64,000 nt of DNA, from contig NZ_JADQDR010000001.1 of the NCBI RefSeq assembly GCF_015694705.1, forward strand, positions 914,029-978,028. The letters are read 5' to 3'. The DNA comes from Pontibacter rufus (GTDB lineage Bacteria > Bacteroidota > Bacteroidia > Cytophagales > Hymenobacteraceae). The notes beneath the pieces are model-generated. The model had not been told where the DNA came from. It made no database searches and saw only the letters and a program-made list of their open reading frames with translations. Below are positions 15,958 to 25,515 of this stretch, piece after piece. The position numbers and the translations under genes are program-made. The first letter of the stretch is position 1, and the number at the start of each line of letters is the position of its first letter.

Positions 15958-18597
15958 ATGTCGATTTCAACGAAATATAATCCCAAAGAGGTAGAGCAGA
16001 AGTGGTACGACAGCTGGCTGCAGCATGGCTTTTTCCACTCAGAGCCCAATCCGCACAAAGAGCCGTACACCATCGTGATTCCGCCGCCTAACGTAACGGG
16101 CGTGCTGCACATGGGCCACATGCTCAACAACACCATTCAGGATGTGCTGATACGCCGGGCGCGGATGCAGGGCAAAGAAGCCTGCTGGGTACCCGGCACT
16201 GACCACGCCTCTATTGCCACCGAAGCAAAAGTAGTGGCCATGCTGAAGGAGCGCGGCATCAGTAAAGCCGATCTGACGCGGGATGAATTTCTGGCTTATG
16301 CCTGGGAGTGGAAAGACAAGTATGGCGGCATTATACTGGAGCAGCTCAAAAAGCTCGGCGCCTCCTGCGACTGGGAACGCACCCGCTTCACGATGGAAGA
16401 TGATTTAAGCGAAGCCGTAATAGAAGTATTTGTTGACCTGTACCGCAAAGGCAACATTTACCGTGGTGTGCGCATGGTAAACTGGGACCCACAGGGCGGC
16501 ACCGCACTCTCTGATGAAGAAGTGATTCCGAAAGAAACAATGGCCAAAATGTACCACCTGCAGTATGAGGTGGTGGAGGAGGGTGCATCATCGGAGCCAG
16601 CTTATATTACGGTAGCTACTTCGCGCCCCGAAACCATAATGGCTGACGTGGCCGTAGCAGTGAACCCGAACGACAAGCGCTACAAGCACCTGCATGGTAA
16701 ACAGGTGCGTATCCCGCTGCTGGGCCGTGTTATCCCGGTTATCCAGGATGAATACGTTTCGATAGACTTTGGTACTGGCGCGCTAAAAGTAACGCCTGCC
16801 CATGACCTGAACGACTACGAACTGGGACAAAAGCACAAACTGCCTACTATAGATATTCTGAACAACGACGGCACGCTGAACGAGCAGGCACAACTATACG
16901 TGGGCCAGGATCGTTTTGCCGCCCGCCGCAATATTGTAAAGGATTTAGAGGTAGCCGGTTTACTCGTTAAAACAGAAGAGTACCAGAGCGTATTGCAAAC
17001 CTCAGAGCGTACGGGGGCCGTTATCGAGCCACGGCTGTCGATGCAGTGGTTTTGCAAAATGGATGAGCTGGCTAGGCCCGCGCTGGACGCGGTGATGAAC
17101 GACGACATCCGCCTTTATCCGCCTAAGTTTAAGAACATGTACCGCTCCTGGATGGAAAACATCCGCGACTGGTGCATTTCGCGGCAGCTGTGGTGGGGGC
17201 AGCGCATCCCGGCTTTTTACCTGCCTGATGGCTCTTTTGTGGTAGCGCCCAATGCAGAAGAGGCGCTGCAGCAGGCCCGCAAACAAAGCGACAACAACAA
17301 CCTGCAGGCATCGGATCTGCGCCAGGACGAAGACGTGCTGGATACCTGGTTTTCGTCGTGGCTGTGGCCCATTTCGGTATTCAACGGCTTTAAAGATCCG
17401 GACAACAAGGATATTTGCTACTACTACCCGACCAATGATCTGGTAACGGCTCCGGAAATCCTGTTTTTCTGGGTAGCGCGCATGATTATGGCCGGGTATG
17501 AGTTCCGAAACGAAATGCCCTTCCGCAACGTGTACCTGACAGGTATTGTACGCGATGCGCAGGGCCGCAAAATGTCTAAATCGCTGGGCAACTCACCGGA
17601 CCCGTTGGACCTGATAGAGCAGTATGGCGCCGACGGTGTGCGGGCAGGTATGCTGTTCAGCTCGCCGGCCGGCAACGATTTGCTGTTCGATGAAAAACTG
17701 GTAGAGCAGGGCCGTAACTTCAGCAATAAGATCTGGAATGCCTACCGGCTGATAAAAGGCTGGGAAGTAGATGAAACGCTGCCTTGCCCGAACGAAACTG
17801 CTATCAGGTGGTTTGAGTCACGCTTCAATGAGGCTTTTGCGCAGTTGGAGGACCATTTCAGCAAGTTCCGGATTTCGGATGCCTTGCTGGTGGTATACAA
17901 ACTGGTTTGGGACGATTTCTGCTCCAGTTACCTGGAGATGATAAAACCCGCTTACCAGCAGCCAATCGACAGGCAAAGCATTGATGCAACCATAGGTTTT
18001 CTGGAAAACGTGCTGAAGGTGCTGCACCCGTTTATGCCCTTTATTACAGAGGAGATATGGCATGATTTGAAGGAGCGCAAGCCAAAAGAGTTCCTGATTA
18101 TAGCGCCGTGGCCGAAGAAGGATAAATCAGACAAAAGCCTTGTTGTGGAGATGGAGCGCGTACTCAACGTGGTTGGTGCCATACGCAACATACGCAATGC
18201 TAAAAATATCCCAAGCAACAAGCCGCTCGATTTGGCTGTAAAGGTGGTGAGTGGCACTGTTTATGAACCGTTTTTAAGTATAATAGCCAAACTGGCCAAC
18301 GTGGGCGACATCAGTTTTGTAGCTGAGACACAGGACGGCGCTATCAGTTTTGTGGAGGGTGGGGATGAGTTCTTTATACCCATGGAAGGCAACATCGATA
18401 TGGCTGCCGAGCGTGAGCGCCTGACCAAAGAGCTGGAATACACCAAAGGCTTCCTAGTATCGGTACAGAAAAAGTTGAGCAACGAGCGCTTTGTGAACGG
18501 CGCCCCGGCAGCAGTAATCGCAGGTGAGCGCAAGAAGCAATCCGATGCCGAAGCCAAGATCTTCGCTATTGAGCAAAGCCTTGCCTCGTTGCAGTAG
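15958..18597 (+). CDS. valS: Valyl-tRNA synthetase
   Basis: 879 aa, the full length for bacterial ValRS. The N-terminal region has [17 protein letters not shown] (HIGH signature) and [13 protein letters not shown]; the CP1 editing domain follows with [37 protein letters not shown] is the KMSKS loop. The C-terminal coiled-coil arm that contacts tRNA is present ([16 protein letters not shown]). It charges tRNA-Val. It is a single-gene unit with a terminator behind it and an unusual inverted-repeat element in front. Confidence 0.97.
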   Translation: MSISTKYNPKEVEQKWYDSWLQHGFFHSEPNPHKEPYTIVIPPPNVTGVLHMGHMLNNTIQDVLIRRARMQGKEACWVPGTDHASIATEAKVVAMLKERGISKADLTRDEFLAYAWEWKDKYGGIILEQLKKLGASCDWERTRFTMEDDLSEAVIEVFVDLYRKGNIYRGVRMVNWDPQGGTALSDEEVIPKETMAKMYHLQYEVVEEGASSEPAYITVATSRPETIMADVAVAVNPNDKRYKHLHGKQVRIPLLGRVIPVIQDEYVSIDFGTGALKVTPAHDLNDYELGQKHKLPTIDILNNDGTLNEQAQLYVGQDRFAARRNIVKDLEVAGLLVKTEEYQSVLQTSERTGAVIEPRLSMQWFCKMDELARPALDAVMNDDIRLYPPKFKNMYRSWMENIRDWCISRQLWWGQRIPAFYLPDGSFVVAPNAEEALQQARKQSDNNNLQASDLRQDEDVLDTWFSSWLWPISVFNGFKDPDNKDICYYYPTNDLVTAPEILFFWVARMIMAGYEFRNEMPFRNVYLTGIVRDAQGRKMSKSLGNSPDPLDLIEQYGADGVRAGMLFSSPAGNDLLFDEKLVEQGRNFSNKIWNAYRLIKGWEVDETLPCPNETAIRWFESRFNEAFAQLEDHFSKFRISDALLVVYKLVWDDFCSSYLEMIKPAYQQPIDRQSIDATIGFLENVLKVLHPFMPFITEEIWHDLKERKPKEFLIIAPWPKKDKSDKSLVVEMERVLNVVGAIRNIRNAKNIPSNKPLDLAVKVVSGTVYEPFLSIIAKLANVGDISFVAETQDGAISFVEGGDEFFIPMEGNIDMAAERERLTKELEYTKGFLVSVQKKLSNERFVNGAPAAVIAGERKKQSDAEAKIFAIEQSLASLQ

Positions 18598-18625
18598 CGA
18601 TATAGTTTCTGAAAACATTAATTCT

Positions 18626-18657
18626 AAACTCGGTAGGCTTTAAAACCTACCGGGTTT
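18626..18657 (+). terminator. Terminator after valS
   Basis: AAACTCGGTAGG pairs with CCTACCGGGTTT (one G-T pair) around an 8-base loop, followed by GTTTTG. It lies 28 bases after the valS stop. Confidence 0.82.
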
Positions 18658-18796
18658 GTTTTGCTACTAATTTCAGCAAACCTATACTTAGGTGAAGTAC
18701 AGGTTTAATTTCCCATTTATCCGGATGGCAGATAATGAGCCGGGCTTAAACGAACGTTCCTTGCTTAGATTCTTTTATTTCGTATTAAACCGCGCC

Positions 18797-19396
18797 TTAT
18801 TCTACATAATTGCTGAGCAAATCCTTTATTTCCTTCTCTACCTGCGGCAGCACATCGCGCAAGCCTTCTTTTTTATCTGCATAACCAATTTGTACCTGGC
18901 GGTCGTTGATCCTGTATTCCAGCAAGCCCTGATCAGCCTCCGTCAGGTAGTATAGCTTTACGGGCGCTGAGGGGGCAGACACGGCATACGTGCGGAAGGT
19001 AAAATCATTCGTAATATGCTGCTGTGTGGGCGCACGGTTATCGAGGTAGCGCTGCGTTACAACCGTATCGAGGTGAATGGTGCTTTGGATCTGGTAAATT
19101 GCTTCAATCTGGCCATCCGGAAACGCCCATTTCTCAATCAGATGGTTTCCGTCTAGGCGGCTACTATAGGTGGCCTGCGAGAGATCGATGCTGGCAGCTA
19201 CGCCAAAAAGCTGCAAATCGCTGGCTACTGTTTGCAGCGAAGGCGAGGGCGAGGCATTGTCGCTGATGTAAAAACGGCTGTCGTTTTGCAGTTTTTCCAG
19301 GTTCGCCACTATATCCTGCTGCAGCAGCAGCGAACTGGGAGCATTGAAAAAAAAGCTGGCAAAGAGCAGCGGAAGTATAGACTGGAGTATAAACAT
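18797..19396 (-). CDS. Hypothetical exported protein
   Basis: 199 aa, not recognised. The N-terminal LQSILPLLFASFFF is a hydrophobic signal-like segment. The rest has a segment with LEKLQNDSRFYISDN and a stretch ending in RQVQIGYADKK that looks like a beta-sheet domain, then a charged helix. It is 53 bases downstream of another membrane-anchored hypothetical on the same strand, so the two may be cotranscribed and work in the periplasm. No function can be assigned. Confidence 0.6.
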   Translation of the reverse strand: MFILQSILPLLFASFFFNAPSSLLLQQDIVANLEKLQNDSRFYISDNASPSPSLQTVASDLQLFGVAASIDLSQATYSSRLDGNHLIEKWAFPDGQIEAIYQIQSTIHLDTVVTQRYLDNRAPTQQHITNDFTFRTYAVSAPSAPVKLYYLTEADQGLLEYRINDRQVQIGYADKKEGLRDVLPQVEKEIKDLLSNYVE

Positions 19397-19449
19397 AATG
19401 TTGGGAATCGTGCTTTTATACTTGCTTTACTCAAAAGTCGTGCTAAAGG

Positions 19450-19968
19450 CTACAACTTAGAATTATCAATTACTGCCCAGGTAATATTGCCGTTGTTCAC
19501 TTCATACTTTAGCAGCAAATAACCGCCGTTGTGGCCGTCCTCATAGTAAGCCAGCGCGTAGCGGTCGTTTAGTATGCGGCTGTCGCGGATGGCCATGCTG
19601 CCGCCCAGGCTGCCATCGGCAGGTATAAGCTGATCTTGTTTGCGGTTGAGGTCGTTCATCAGGTCTGTTTCGGGGTTTTGCAGGCCCTCCTGCTGCAATC
19701 GCTGTATGTCGCCCTGGCTTAGTGTGCCCAGTTCATCCACAAAAGCAGCGCCGCCCGGCGGTACCAGTCCTATAGTATCGGGTGGCAGCACCATGTCCTG
19801 CAGCGAGTCTGCGGTTGTTTGTTCCTGCGCCAGTTGATCGTCTATCTTTTCTACCTGGTTATCGGCGATGGCTAAACGGCTCTCTGCCTCGTGCTTCTGC
19901 CAGTAAAAGTATAGCGCCAGCAACAGGAAAATGGCGGCTAAAATCCAGGGGAGTAGTGTGTTTTTCAT
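19450..19968 (-). CDS. Hypothetical single-pass membrane protein with coiled coil
   Basis: 172 aa, not recognised. Residues about 7-23 (PWILAAIFLLLALYFYW) form one membrane segment, followed by a coiled-coil-like region (about 25-60) with regular hydrophobic spacing. The C-terminal half (about 105-172) resembles a small beta domain with the sequence DGHNGGYLLLKYEV. The long outside part suggests a periplasmic domain. It probably forms an operon with the gene downstream at 18797. Confidence 0.6.
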   Translation of the reverse strand: MKNTLLPWILAAIFLLLALYFYWQKHEAESRLAIADNQVEKIDDQLAQEQTTADSLQDMVLPPDTIGLVPPGGAAFVDELGTLSQGDIQRLQQEGLQNPETDLMNDLNRKQDQLIPADGSLGGSMAIRDSRILNDRYALAYYEDGHNGGYLLLKYEVNNGNITWAVIDNSKL

Positions 19969-20052
19969 AGCTTAAGGTGGTTTATATTTTCTCCAAACGG
20001 ATGTAAGGATTTGGAAATGTGAAGATGTAAAAATGCATGTTGATTATCAATC

Positions 20053-20107
20053 CCTGACAAGTATAAAGCCTGCCACAAGATTTGAAGCAGGCTTTATACT
20101 TGTCAGG
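20053..20107 (-). terminator. 21-bp perfect hairpin downstream of the E2 gene
   Basis: 20053-20073 and 20087-20107 are perfect inverted copies of 21 bases with a 13-base loop. It lies 117 bases beyond the E2 stop on its downstream side. No clear T-run follows, so it may be a terminator or a mobile palindrome. Its arms include the AGTATAAA word common in this genome. Confidence 0.6.
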
Positions 20108-20223
20108 AAAATGTGTTATGTATAGGTTAAGGAGGAAGATGAATTAAAAAGACATTCTTCTGTTTAGAAAAGTCTTGAACATCAGAGCTTCAAATTTATA
20201 CATCTTCACATTTTCAAATCTAT

Positions 20224-21570
20224 TTAGATGGTCTGGTTCACATCGAAATTCTCAAGGTAATCGGCTACACGGCGCACAAACATGCCACCCAGCGAACCGT
20301 CTACCACGCGGTGGTCGTAAGAGTGCGACAGAAACATGAAGTGTCGGATACCGATCAGGTCGCCTTCCAGGGTTTCAATCACAGCCGGTTTCTTCTTGAT
20401 AGCGCCTAGCGCCAGAATAGCTACCTGCGGCTGCATGATAATCGGTGTACCCATTACGTTGCCGAAAGAACCCACATTAGATACCGTATACGTGCCACCA
20501 GATAAGTCGTCTGGTGTCAGTTTGTTGGTGCGCCCGCGGTTGGCCAAATCGTTTACTTGCTTGATGAGGCCGTTCAGGTTCATCATATCGGCTTTTTTGA
20601 TGTTGGGTACAATCAGGTTACCGCTTGGCAGCGCCACGGCCATACCAATGTTGATGTCCTGGTGACGGATGATGTTGCTGCCATCCACTGATACGTTGAT
20701 CATCGGGAAGTCTTTGATGGCCTTCACCACAGCTTCTATCATAATCGGCGTAAAGGTCAGGTTTTCGCCTTCGCGCTTCTTGTATACGGCCTTCCATTTG
20801 TTGCGCCAGTTTACGATATTGGTTACATCGGCCTCTACAAACGAAGTAACGTGTGGCGACACGCGCACGCTTTCCACCATACGGTCGGCTATCATTTTGC
20901 GCATGCGGTCCATCTCAATGATTTCCACGTTGCCACTGTACGAGCTGGCCGGCTTAGCCGCCGCCGGCGCCTGCTGCGTTTTTACGGATGGTTGTTGCAC
21001 TTGCGGAGCCGGTGCGTTATTCACCTCTGCGGCCTGCTGTTGCGGCGCGCTGCTGCGGTTCCGGACATAAGCCAGTATATCCTTTTTAGATACACGGCCT
21101 TCGCTGCCTGTGCCGGGTATATACTCCAGTTCCTGCATCGGAATACCTTCTTCACGGGCTATGTTGAGCACCAGCGGTGAGTAGAAACGGCCGGTAGCAG
21201 GCTGGTCGAGCCTGGCGCTGGCTTCGGCTGCTGTGCCGGCACTTTGCAGTGCGGGAGCTTCCGGCGTAGCAGTTTCAGAAGCAGGAGCTTCAGCAGTAGC
21301 AGTTGAAGTTGCAGAACCAGTGTCTTCCCCATTCGTGGCGATGACGGCTATAGGGGCGCCAACGGCTACCACATCTCCTTCCTTCACGAGTATCTCCTTC
21401 AGTATACCGCCTTGTATGGCAGGCACTTCCGTATCTACTTTATCTGTAGCAACTTCCAGCACCGATTCGTCCTGCTCAATGGTGTCACCCACATTTTTGA
21501 GCCATTTCAGAACGGTACCTTCTATGATACTCTCGCCCATTTTGGGCATTACCATTTCTACAAGCGCCAT
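20224..21570 (-). CDS. Dihydrolipoamide acyltransferase (E2) of a 2-oxoacid dehydrogenase complex
   Basis: 448 aa. An N-terminal lipoyl domain carries the lipoylated Lys44 in EVATDKVDTEVPA. An Ala/Glu/Pro-rich linker, a peripheral subunit-binding domain (about 128-170, VLNIAREEGIP through GRVSKKDILAYV) and a second linker rich in Q and P lead to the catalytic domain, which ends with SHSYDHRVVDGS, the H-x3-D-G active site. This layout is typical of the Bacteroidota E2 used for branched-chain or 2-oxoglutarate dehydrogenase; which substrate cannot be read from the sequence. No E1 or E3 gene is next to it. Confidence 0.9.
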   Translation of the reverse strand: MALVEMVMPKMGESIIEGTVLKWLKNVGDTIEQDESVLEVATDKVDTEVPAIQGGILKEILVKEGDVVAVGAPIAVIATNGEDTGSATSTATAEAPASETATPEAPALQSAGTAAEASARLDQPATGRFYSPLVLNIAREEGIPMQELEYIPGTGSEGRVSKKDILAYVRNRSSAPQQQAAEVNNAPAPQVQQPSVKTQQAPAAAKPASSYSGNVEIIEMDRMRKMIADRMVESVRVSPHVTSFVEADVTNIVNWRNKWKAVYKKREGENLTFTPIMIEAVVKAIKDFPMINVSVDGSNIIRHQDINIGMAVALPSGNLIVPNIKKADMMNLNGLIKQVNDLANRGRTNKLTPDDLSGGTYTVSNVGSFGNVMGTPIIMQPQVAILALGAIKKKPAVIETLEGDLIGIRHFMFLSHSYDHRVVDGSLGGMFVRRVADYLENFDVNQTI

Positions 21571-21692
21571 GTTGTCGTTGTTCGTTTTTCGTTAATCGTT
21601 TTGGGAAAGACAAAGATTTTATACTTACCGGGTAACATTTTATCTGCACATCTCTTGCCCTTTGTCTGAATGTCCTTCTTCTAAAACTCAAA

Positions 21693-21722
21693 CAAAGTTA
21701 ATGATTTTAGCCTATTCCTCAA
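21693..21722 (-). promoter_or_regulatory. Possible promoter of the E2 gene
   Basis: On the minus strand TTG (21722-21720) and TAACTTTG (21700-21693) are 19 bases apart, matching the Bacteroidota consensus. It overlaps the cinA 3' end and would give a 5' leader of about 115 bases. Confidence 0.4.
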
Positions 21723-22971
21723 CCGCCGCCGCCAAACTTTGCCGGATCAGGTTCAGCGTTGCCATAGCTGTGTACTCGATGTTCAGCAGCCTGTCTTTCC
21801 TAAAATTCAGCAGCCGGGTTTCTGTTTTATATTGGCTGGCGCAGGCAATCCAGATGGTGCCGACCGGCTTTTCGGGTGTGCCGCCGTCCGGGCCGGCAAT
21901 GCCGCTGGTGGCCACACCAATATCTGTCCCAAACTTCCGTCGCACATTTTCGGCCATCTCGCGCACGGTGGCTTCACTTACGGCGCCATACAGCTGCAGG
22001 GTTTCCGGTTTTACGTGCAGCTCGCGCATTTTTACCTCATTGTGGTAGGCAATTACACTGCCCTGGTAGTAAGCTGAGCTGCCGGCTATACTTGTTATTT
22101 TGTGCGCCAGGTAACCGCCGGTACAGCTTTCAGCGGTGGAAATAGTAAGGCCTCTTTCTTTCAGGAGCTTGCCTACCGCTTCTTCCAGGGTTACTTCGCC
22201 GTACGCAAAAATATAGTTGGGGATGATGCCCGACAATTTATCTATTTTCTGTTGCAGTTCCTGTTCCAGCTGTCCGGCATCGTCGCCCTGGCCCGTCAGG
22301 CGCAGGCGCACGCCGCCCATACCCGGCAGGTAAGCAAGTTTGAGGTGCGGGGGCAGGCTGGTTTCCCATACTTCCAGTTTATCGGCCAGTATAGATTCGG
22401 CAATGCCCGTGGTCTGCACCACTTTGTGGATAATGGCCGGGGTTTTGAAGTATGCCTGGAGTTTGGGCAGTATGGTGTCCGTCATCATGCGCTTCATCTC
22501 AAAAGGCACACCCGGCATCGATACAAACACTTTTCCATCCTGCTCAAACCACATACCAGGCGCGGTGCCTAGCACGTTGCGGACAGGCGTACAGCTTTCC
22601 GGCAAAAAAGCCTGCTGCCGGTTCAGTTCCGTCAGTTCGCGGCTGTGGTTCCTGAAAATGGCCGCTATATCGGCCAGCGACGGCTCGTGGAGTTTCAGAG
22701 AAGTATGGAAATAACCGGTGAGCACATCTTTGGTCAGGTCGTCTTTGGTAGGGCCCAGGCCGCCGGTAATAAGTATAATGTCGGCGCGGGTTTTAGCTTC
22801 GTCCAGCGCCTGGATAATGTGCGCGGCGCTGTCGGAGATGGAAGTGATTTGCTTTACTTTTATACCTGTCTTCGTGAGTTCGGCGCCCATCCAGGCAGAG
22901 TTGGTGTCTACTATCTGGCCGTAAAGTATTTCGTCGCCGATGGTGATTATTTCAGCAATTATAGCTTTCAT
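21712..22971 (-). CDS. cinA: CinA family nicotinamide mononucleotide deamidase-related protein
   Basis: 419 aa from the ATG at 22971; upstream in-frame residues to 23040 do not match the family. The N-terminal MoaB/Mog-like domain has AEIITIGDEILYGQIVDTNS and ILITGGLGPTKDDLT; the C-terminal CinA domain has STAESCTGGYLAHKIT and GIAGPDGGTPEKPVGTI, the NMN-deamidase site. The C-terminal domain recycles NMN to NaMN in the pyridine nucleotide cycle, and the N-terminal domain is linked to ADP-ribose pyrophosphatase activity in some members. It lies upstream of E2 on the same strand with a 141-base gap, so independent transcription is likely. Confidence 0.95.
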   Translation of the reverse strand: MKAIIAEIITIGDEILYGQIVDTNSAWMGAELTKTGIKVKQITSISDSAAHIIQALDEAKTRADIILITGGLGPTKDDLTKDVLTGYFHTSLKLHEPSLADIAAIFRNHSRELTELNRQQAFLPESCTPVRNVLGTAPGMWFEQDGKVFVSMPGVPFEMKRMMTDTILPKLQAYFKTPAIIHKVVQTTGIAESILADKLEVWETSLPPHLKLAYLPGMGGVRLRLTGQGDDAGQLEQELQQKIDKLSGIIPNYIFAYGEVTLEEAVGKLLKERGLTISTAESCTGGYLAHKITSIAGSSAYYQGSVIAYHNEVKMRELHVKPETLQLYGAVSEATVREMAENVRRKFGTDIGVATSGIAGPDGGTPEKPVGTIWIACASQYKTETRLLNFRKDRLLNIEYTAMATLNLIRQSLAAAVEE

Positions 22972-23211
22972 ATATATTCTGGTCTGGTTTGTGCGTATTA
23001 ACAAAATTGATTTAAGTATAAAGTACGTATCACGACACACGAGTCAGGTATCACGATTTTTCAGGTATAAGTAAACGGGCAAAATAAGCTATATACTTTA
23101 AACACTTCGTAATGATGAAGTATAAAATCCTGGTATTGTCGATTATCAAAGTATGAAACAATCCTGTGTCTGATGCTGATACTTGTGTCCTTTTAAAGAT
23201 GTTCTAACGAT

Positions 23212-23946
23212 ATGAAAAAACAAGTTTACGTTCCGCTGATAACCCTTATACTTGGCACTACTGCCTGCACGGTAGCCGATGTGCAACGCACCATGGATGG
23301 CGTGCTGGCCGGCACAGCAGCAGGCGCACCTGTTACGCAAACCGAAGTAGCGATGGGCCTGAAGCAGGCGCTGGAAGTGGGTATTAAAAGCGGCGCCAGC
23401 CAGGCAGCGCAGACCGATGGGTACTATAAAAATCCGCTAATCCGTATTCCATTTCCGGAGGATGTGCAGCGTGTGGAAAATACGTTGCGCAAGATTGGTC
23501 TGGGCAACCAGGTAGATAAATTTATACTTACCCTGAACCGGGGCGCAGAAGATGCCGCCAAAAGTGCCGTTCCTATTTTTATGAGCGCCATTCGCCAAAT
23601 GACCATTGCCGATGCCTGGTGCATACTTAGAGGCGACAAAGACGCTGCCACCCAATACCTGAAACGCACCACCTCACAGCAGCTCTACGATGCCTTTAAT
23701 CCGGTGATGGTGCAGTCGCTGGATAAAACTAATGCTACCCGCTACTATACCGATATTGTAAGTGAGTATAACAAGATTCCGCTGGTGCAGAAAGTAAACC
23801 CCGATTTAGATGATTACGTTACCCGGAAAGCCATAGATGGCTTGTTTACGCTGGTGGCACAGGAAGAAGCCAACATCCGCGAGAATCCCGTTGCCCGCAC
23901 CACGGAATTGCTGCGCAGGGTATTTTCAAAGCAAAGCGAATCCTGA
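23212..23946 (+). CDS. DUF4197 family lipoprotein
   Basis: 244 aa. A lipoprotein-type signal (LILGTTAC, Cys about 19) is followed by a helical domain with VAMGLKQALEVGIKSGASQAA and YYKNPLIRIPFPEDVQRVE, which are hallmarks of DUF4197. LNRGAEDAAKSAVPIFMSAIRQMTI and TRYYTDIVSEYNKIP also fit. Members are small periplasmic or outer-membrane-attached proteins of unknown role. It has its own promoter region and a strong terminator. Confidence 0.9.
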   Translation: MKKQVYVPLITLILGTTACTVADVQRTMDGVLAGTAAGAPVTQTEVAMGLKQALEVGIKSGASQAAQTDGYYKNPLIRIPFPEDVQRVENTLRKIGLGNQVDKFILTLNRGAEDAAKSAVPIFMSAIRQMTIADAWCILRGDKDAATQYLKRTTSQQLYDAFNPVMVQSLDKTNATRYYTDIVSEYNKIPLVQKVNPDLDDYVTRKAIDGLFTLVAQEEANIRENPVARTTELLRRVFSKQSES

Positions 23947-23967
23947 GAGTTACATACCTTTACTAAT

Positions 23968-24007
23968 AAAAGCCCCTGCTTTACTTAAAAATAAGGCAGG
24001 GGCTTTT
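23968..24007 (+). terminator. Terminator after the DUF4197 gene
   Basis: A 16-bp stem (23968-23983 with 23992-24007, one G-T pair) with an 8-base loop is followed by TTTTTG, a textbook rho-independent terminator. Confidence 0.93.
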
Positions 24008-24087
24008 TTTTGTGGAACATAAAGGCTTGAATAAAAGTACAATACAGCAATTTTTAGTCCGTGGGCCATTACAGTACAAGATATACT

Positions 24088-25365
24088 ATGGAAAACAAAC
24101 AAATAAAGTACAGCCCCATCACCAAAGAAAAAGACCTGGATGTTTTGATTGAGGAGATAGGAAATGCCCGGGTGGTGATGCTGGGTGAAGGATCGCATGG
24201 TACTTCGGAATATTATACCTGGCGCACCGCTATCTCCAGGCGCCTGATTGAGGAAAAAGGTTTTAATTTTATCTCGGTGGAGGGCGACTGGCCCGAATGT
24301 TACGCCCTGAACCGCCTGATTAAAGGCTACCAGAACGCAGGCAGCAAAATTGCGGATGTGTTGCAGGTATACCGCCGATGGCCTACCTGGATGTGGGCCA
24401 ACTGGGAAGTGGCCGCCCTGATAGAGTGGATGCGCGAATACAACAACCTGCGCAATACACCGCAGAAGGCGGGATTTTACGGGCTGGATGTATACAGCCT
24501 CTGGGAATCGCTGGACCAGATTGTTGCTTACCTGGAGAAAACGGACGGACACGCGGCAGAAGCGGCGCGCACTGCTATTAATTGTTTCGAGCCTTTTAAC
24601 CGTGATCCGCAGTCTTATGCCCGTGCTACCGCCTTTGTGCCCACCGACTGCGAGAAAGAAGTTGTAGAAATGCTGCAGCGCATATCAGGCCAGCGCACCT
24701 TTACCAACGACCCCGAGCAGGATTTTAACACCAGACAGAATGCGCTGGTGGCAGCCAATGCCGAAAAATACTACAGGGCCATGATACGCGGCGGAGCAGG
24801 TTCCTGGAACGTGCGCGACAGCCACATGATGGAAACGTTGGATCGCCTGCTGGATTTGCATGGGCCTGATTCAAAAGCGATAGTATGGGAGCATAACACG
24901 CACATCGGCGATGCCCGGGCCACCGATATGGCTGACGACGGCATGTATAACATCGGGCAACTGGCCCGCGAGAAGTATGGCATGGATCAGGTAAAACTTG
25001 TTGGGTTCGGCACTTACCAAGGCACGGTAATAGCCGGTAAATCGTGGGGCGCTCCGATGCAGAAAATGGATGTGCCGCCGGCTGTAGAAGGCAGCTGGGA
25101 AGCCATGCTGCACAACATCAATACCAACGACAAGATAATATTTACCCGGCACCTGCGCGAAATACCGGAACTGCAGCGGCGCATCGGGCACCGGGCCATT
25201 GGGGTGGTGTATGATCCTAAACTCGAGGCTTTTGGCAACTATGTGCCCACCGTTATTCCGGATCGGTATGATGCCTTCATATACTTCGACGAAACGGAAG
25301 CCGTACACCCCCTGCACCTGAAAACCCGCGGCAAAGAGCCGGAGCTATACCCCTGGAACTACTAG
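24088..25365 (+). CDS. Erythromycin esterase-like protein (EreA/SpcA-type family)
   Basis: 425 aa from ATG 24088; the GTG at 24061 only adds nine poor residues. The family signature is complete: VVMLGEGSHGTSEYYTWR with the active-site His region near residue 42-52, FISVEGDWPECYALNRL, FYGLDVYSLWES, and WEHNTHIGDARATDM near residue 278. Members hydrolyse ester bonds, of macrolides in the case of Ere enzymes, but most chromosomal homologues have unknown substrates and are not proven resistance genes. It is monocistronic. Confidence 0.9.
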   Translation: MENKQIKYSPITKEKDLDVLIEEIGNARVVMLGEGSHGTSEYYTWRTAISRRLIEEKGFNFISVEGDWPECYALNRLIKGYQNAGSKIADVLQVYRRWPTWMWANWEVAALIEWMREYNNLRNTPQKAGFYGLDVYSLWESLDQIVAYLEKTDGHAAEAARTAINCFEPFNRDPQSYARATAFVPTDCEKEVVEMLQRISGQRTFTNDPEQDFNTRQNALVAANAEKYYRAMIRGGAGSWNVRDSHMMETLDRLLDLHGPDSKAIVWEHNTHIGDARATDMADDGMYNIGQLAREKYGMDQVKLVGFGTYQGTVIAGKSWGAPMQKMDVPPAVEGSWEAMLHNINTNDKIIFTRHLREIPELQRRIGHRAIGVVYDPKLEAFGNYVPTVIPDRYDAFIYFDETEAVHPLHLKTRGKEPELYPWNY

Positions 25366-25515
25366 ATAAGGAATTTAAAAGGTATGACTGTTCCGGATGA
25401 TGGAGATTTGTTGAGCCGGTGCTTAGTATTTGTGAATGTATGAAAGATATGTACTGAATTATTTTCGGGTTATATTTACCTGCCTGATACCGGCTTTTAA
25501 TCCAACTACTCAGTT

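Noticed and set aside
24088..25365. Macrolide resistance gene
   Set aside because: Family membership alone does not show resistance; most chromosomal homologues have unknown substrates.
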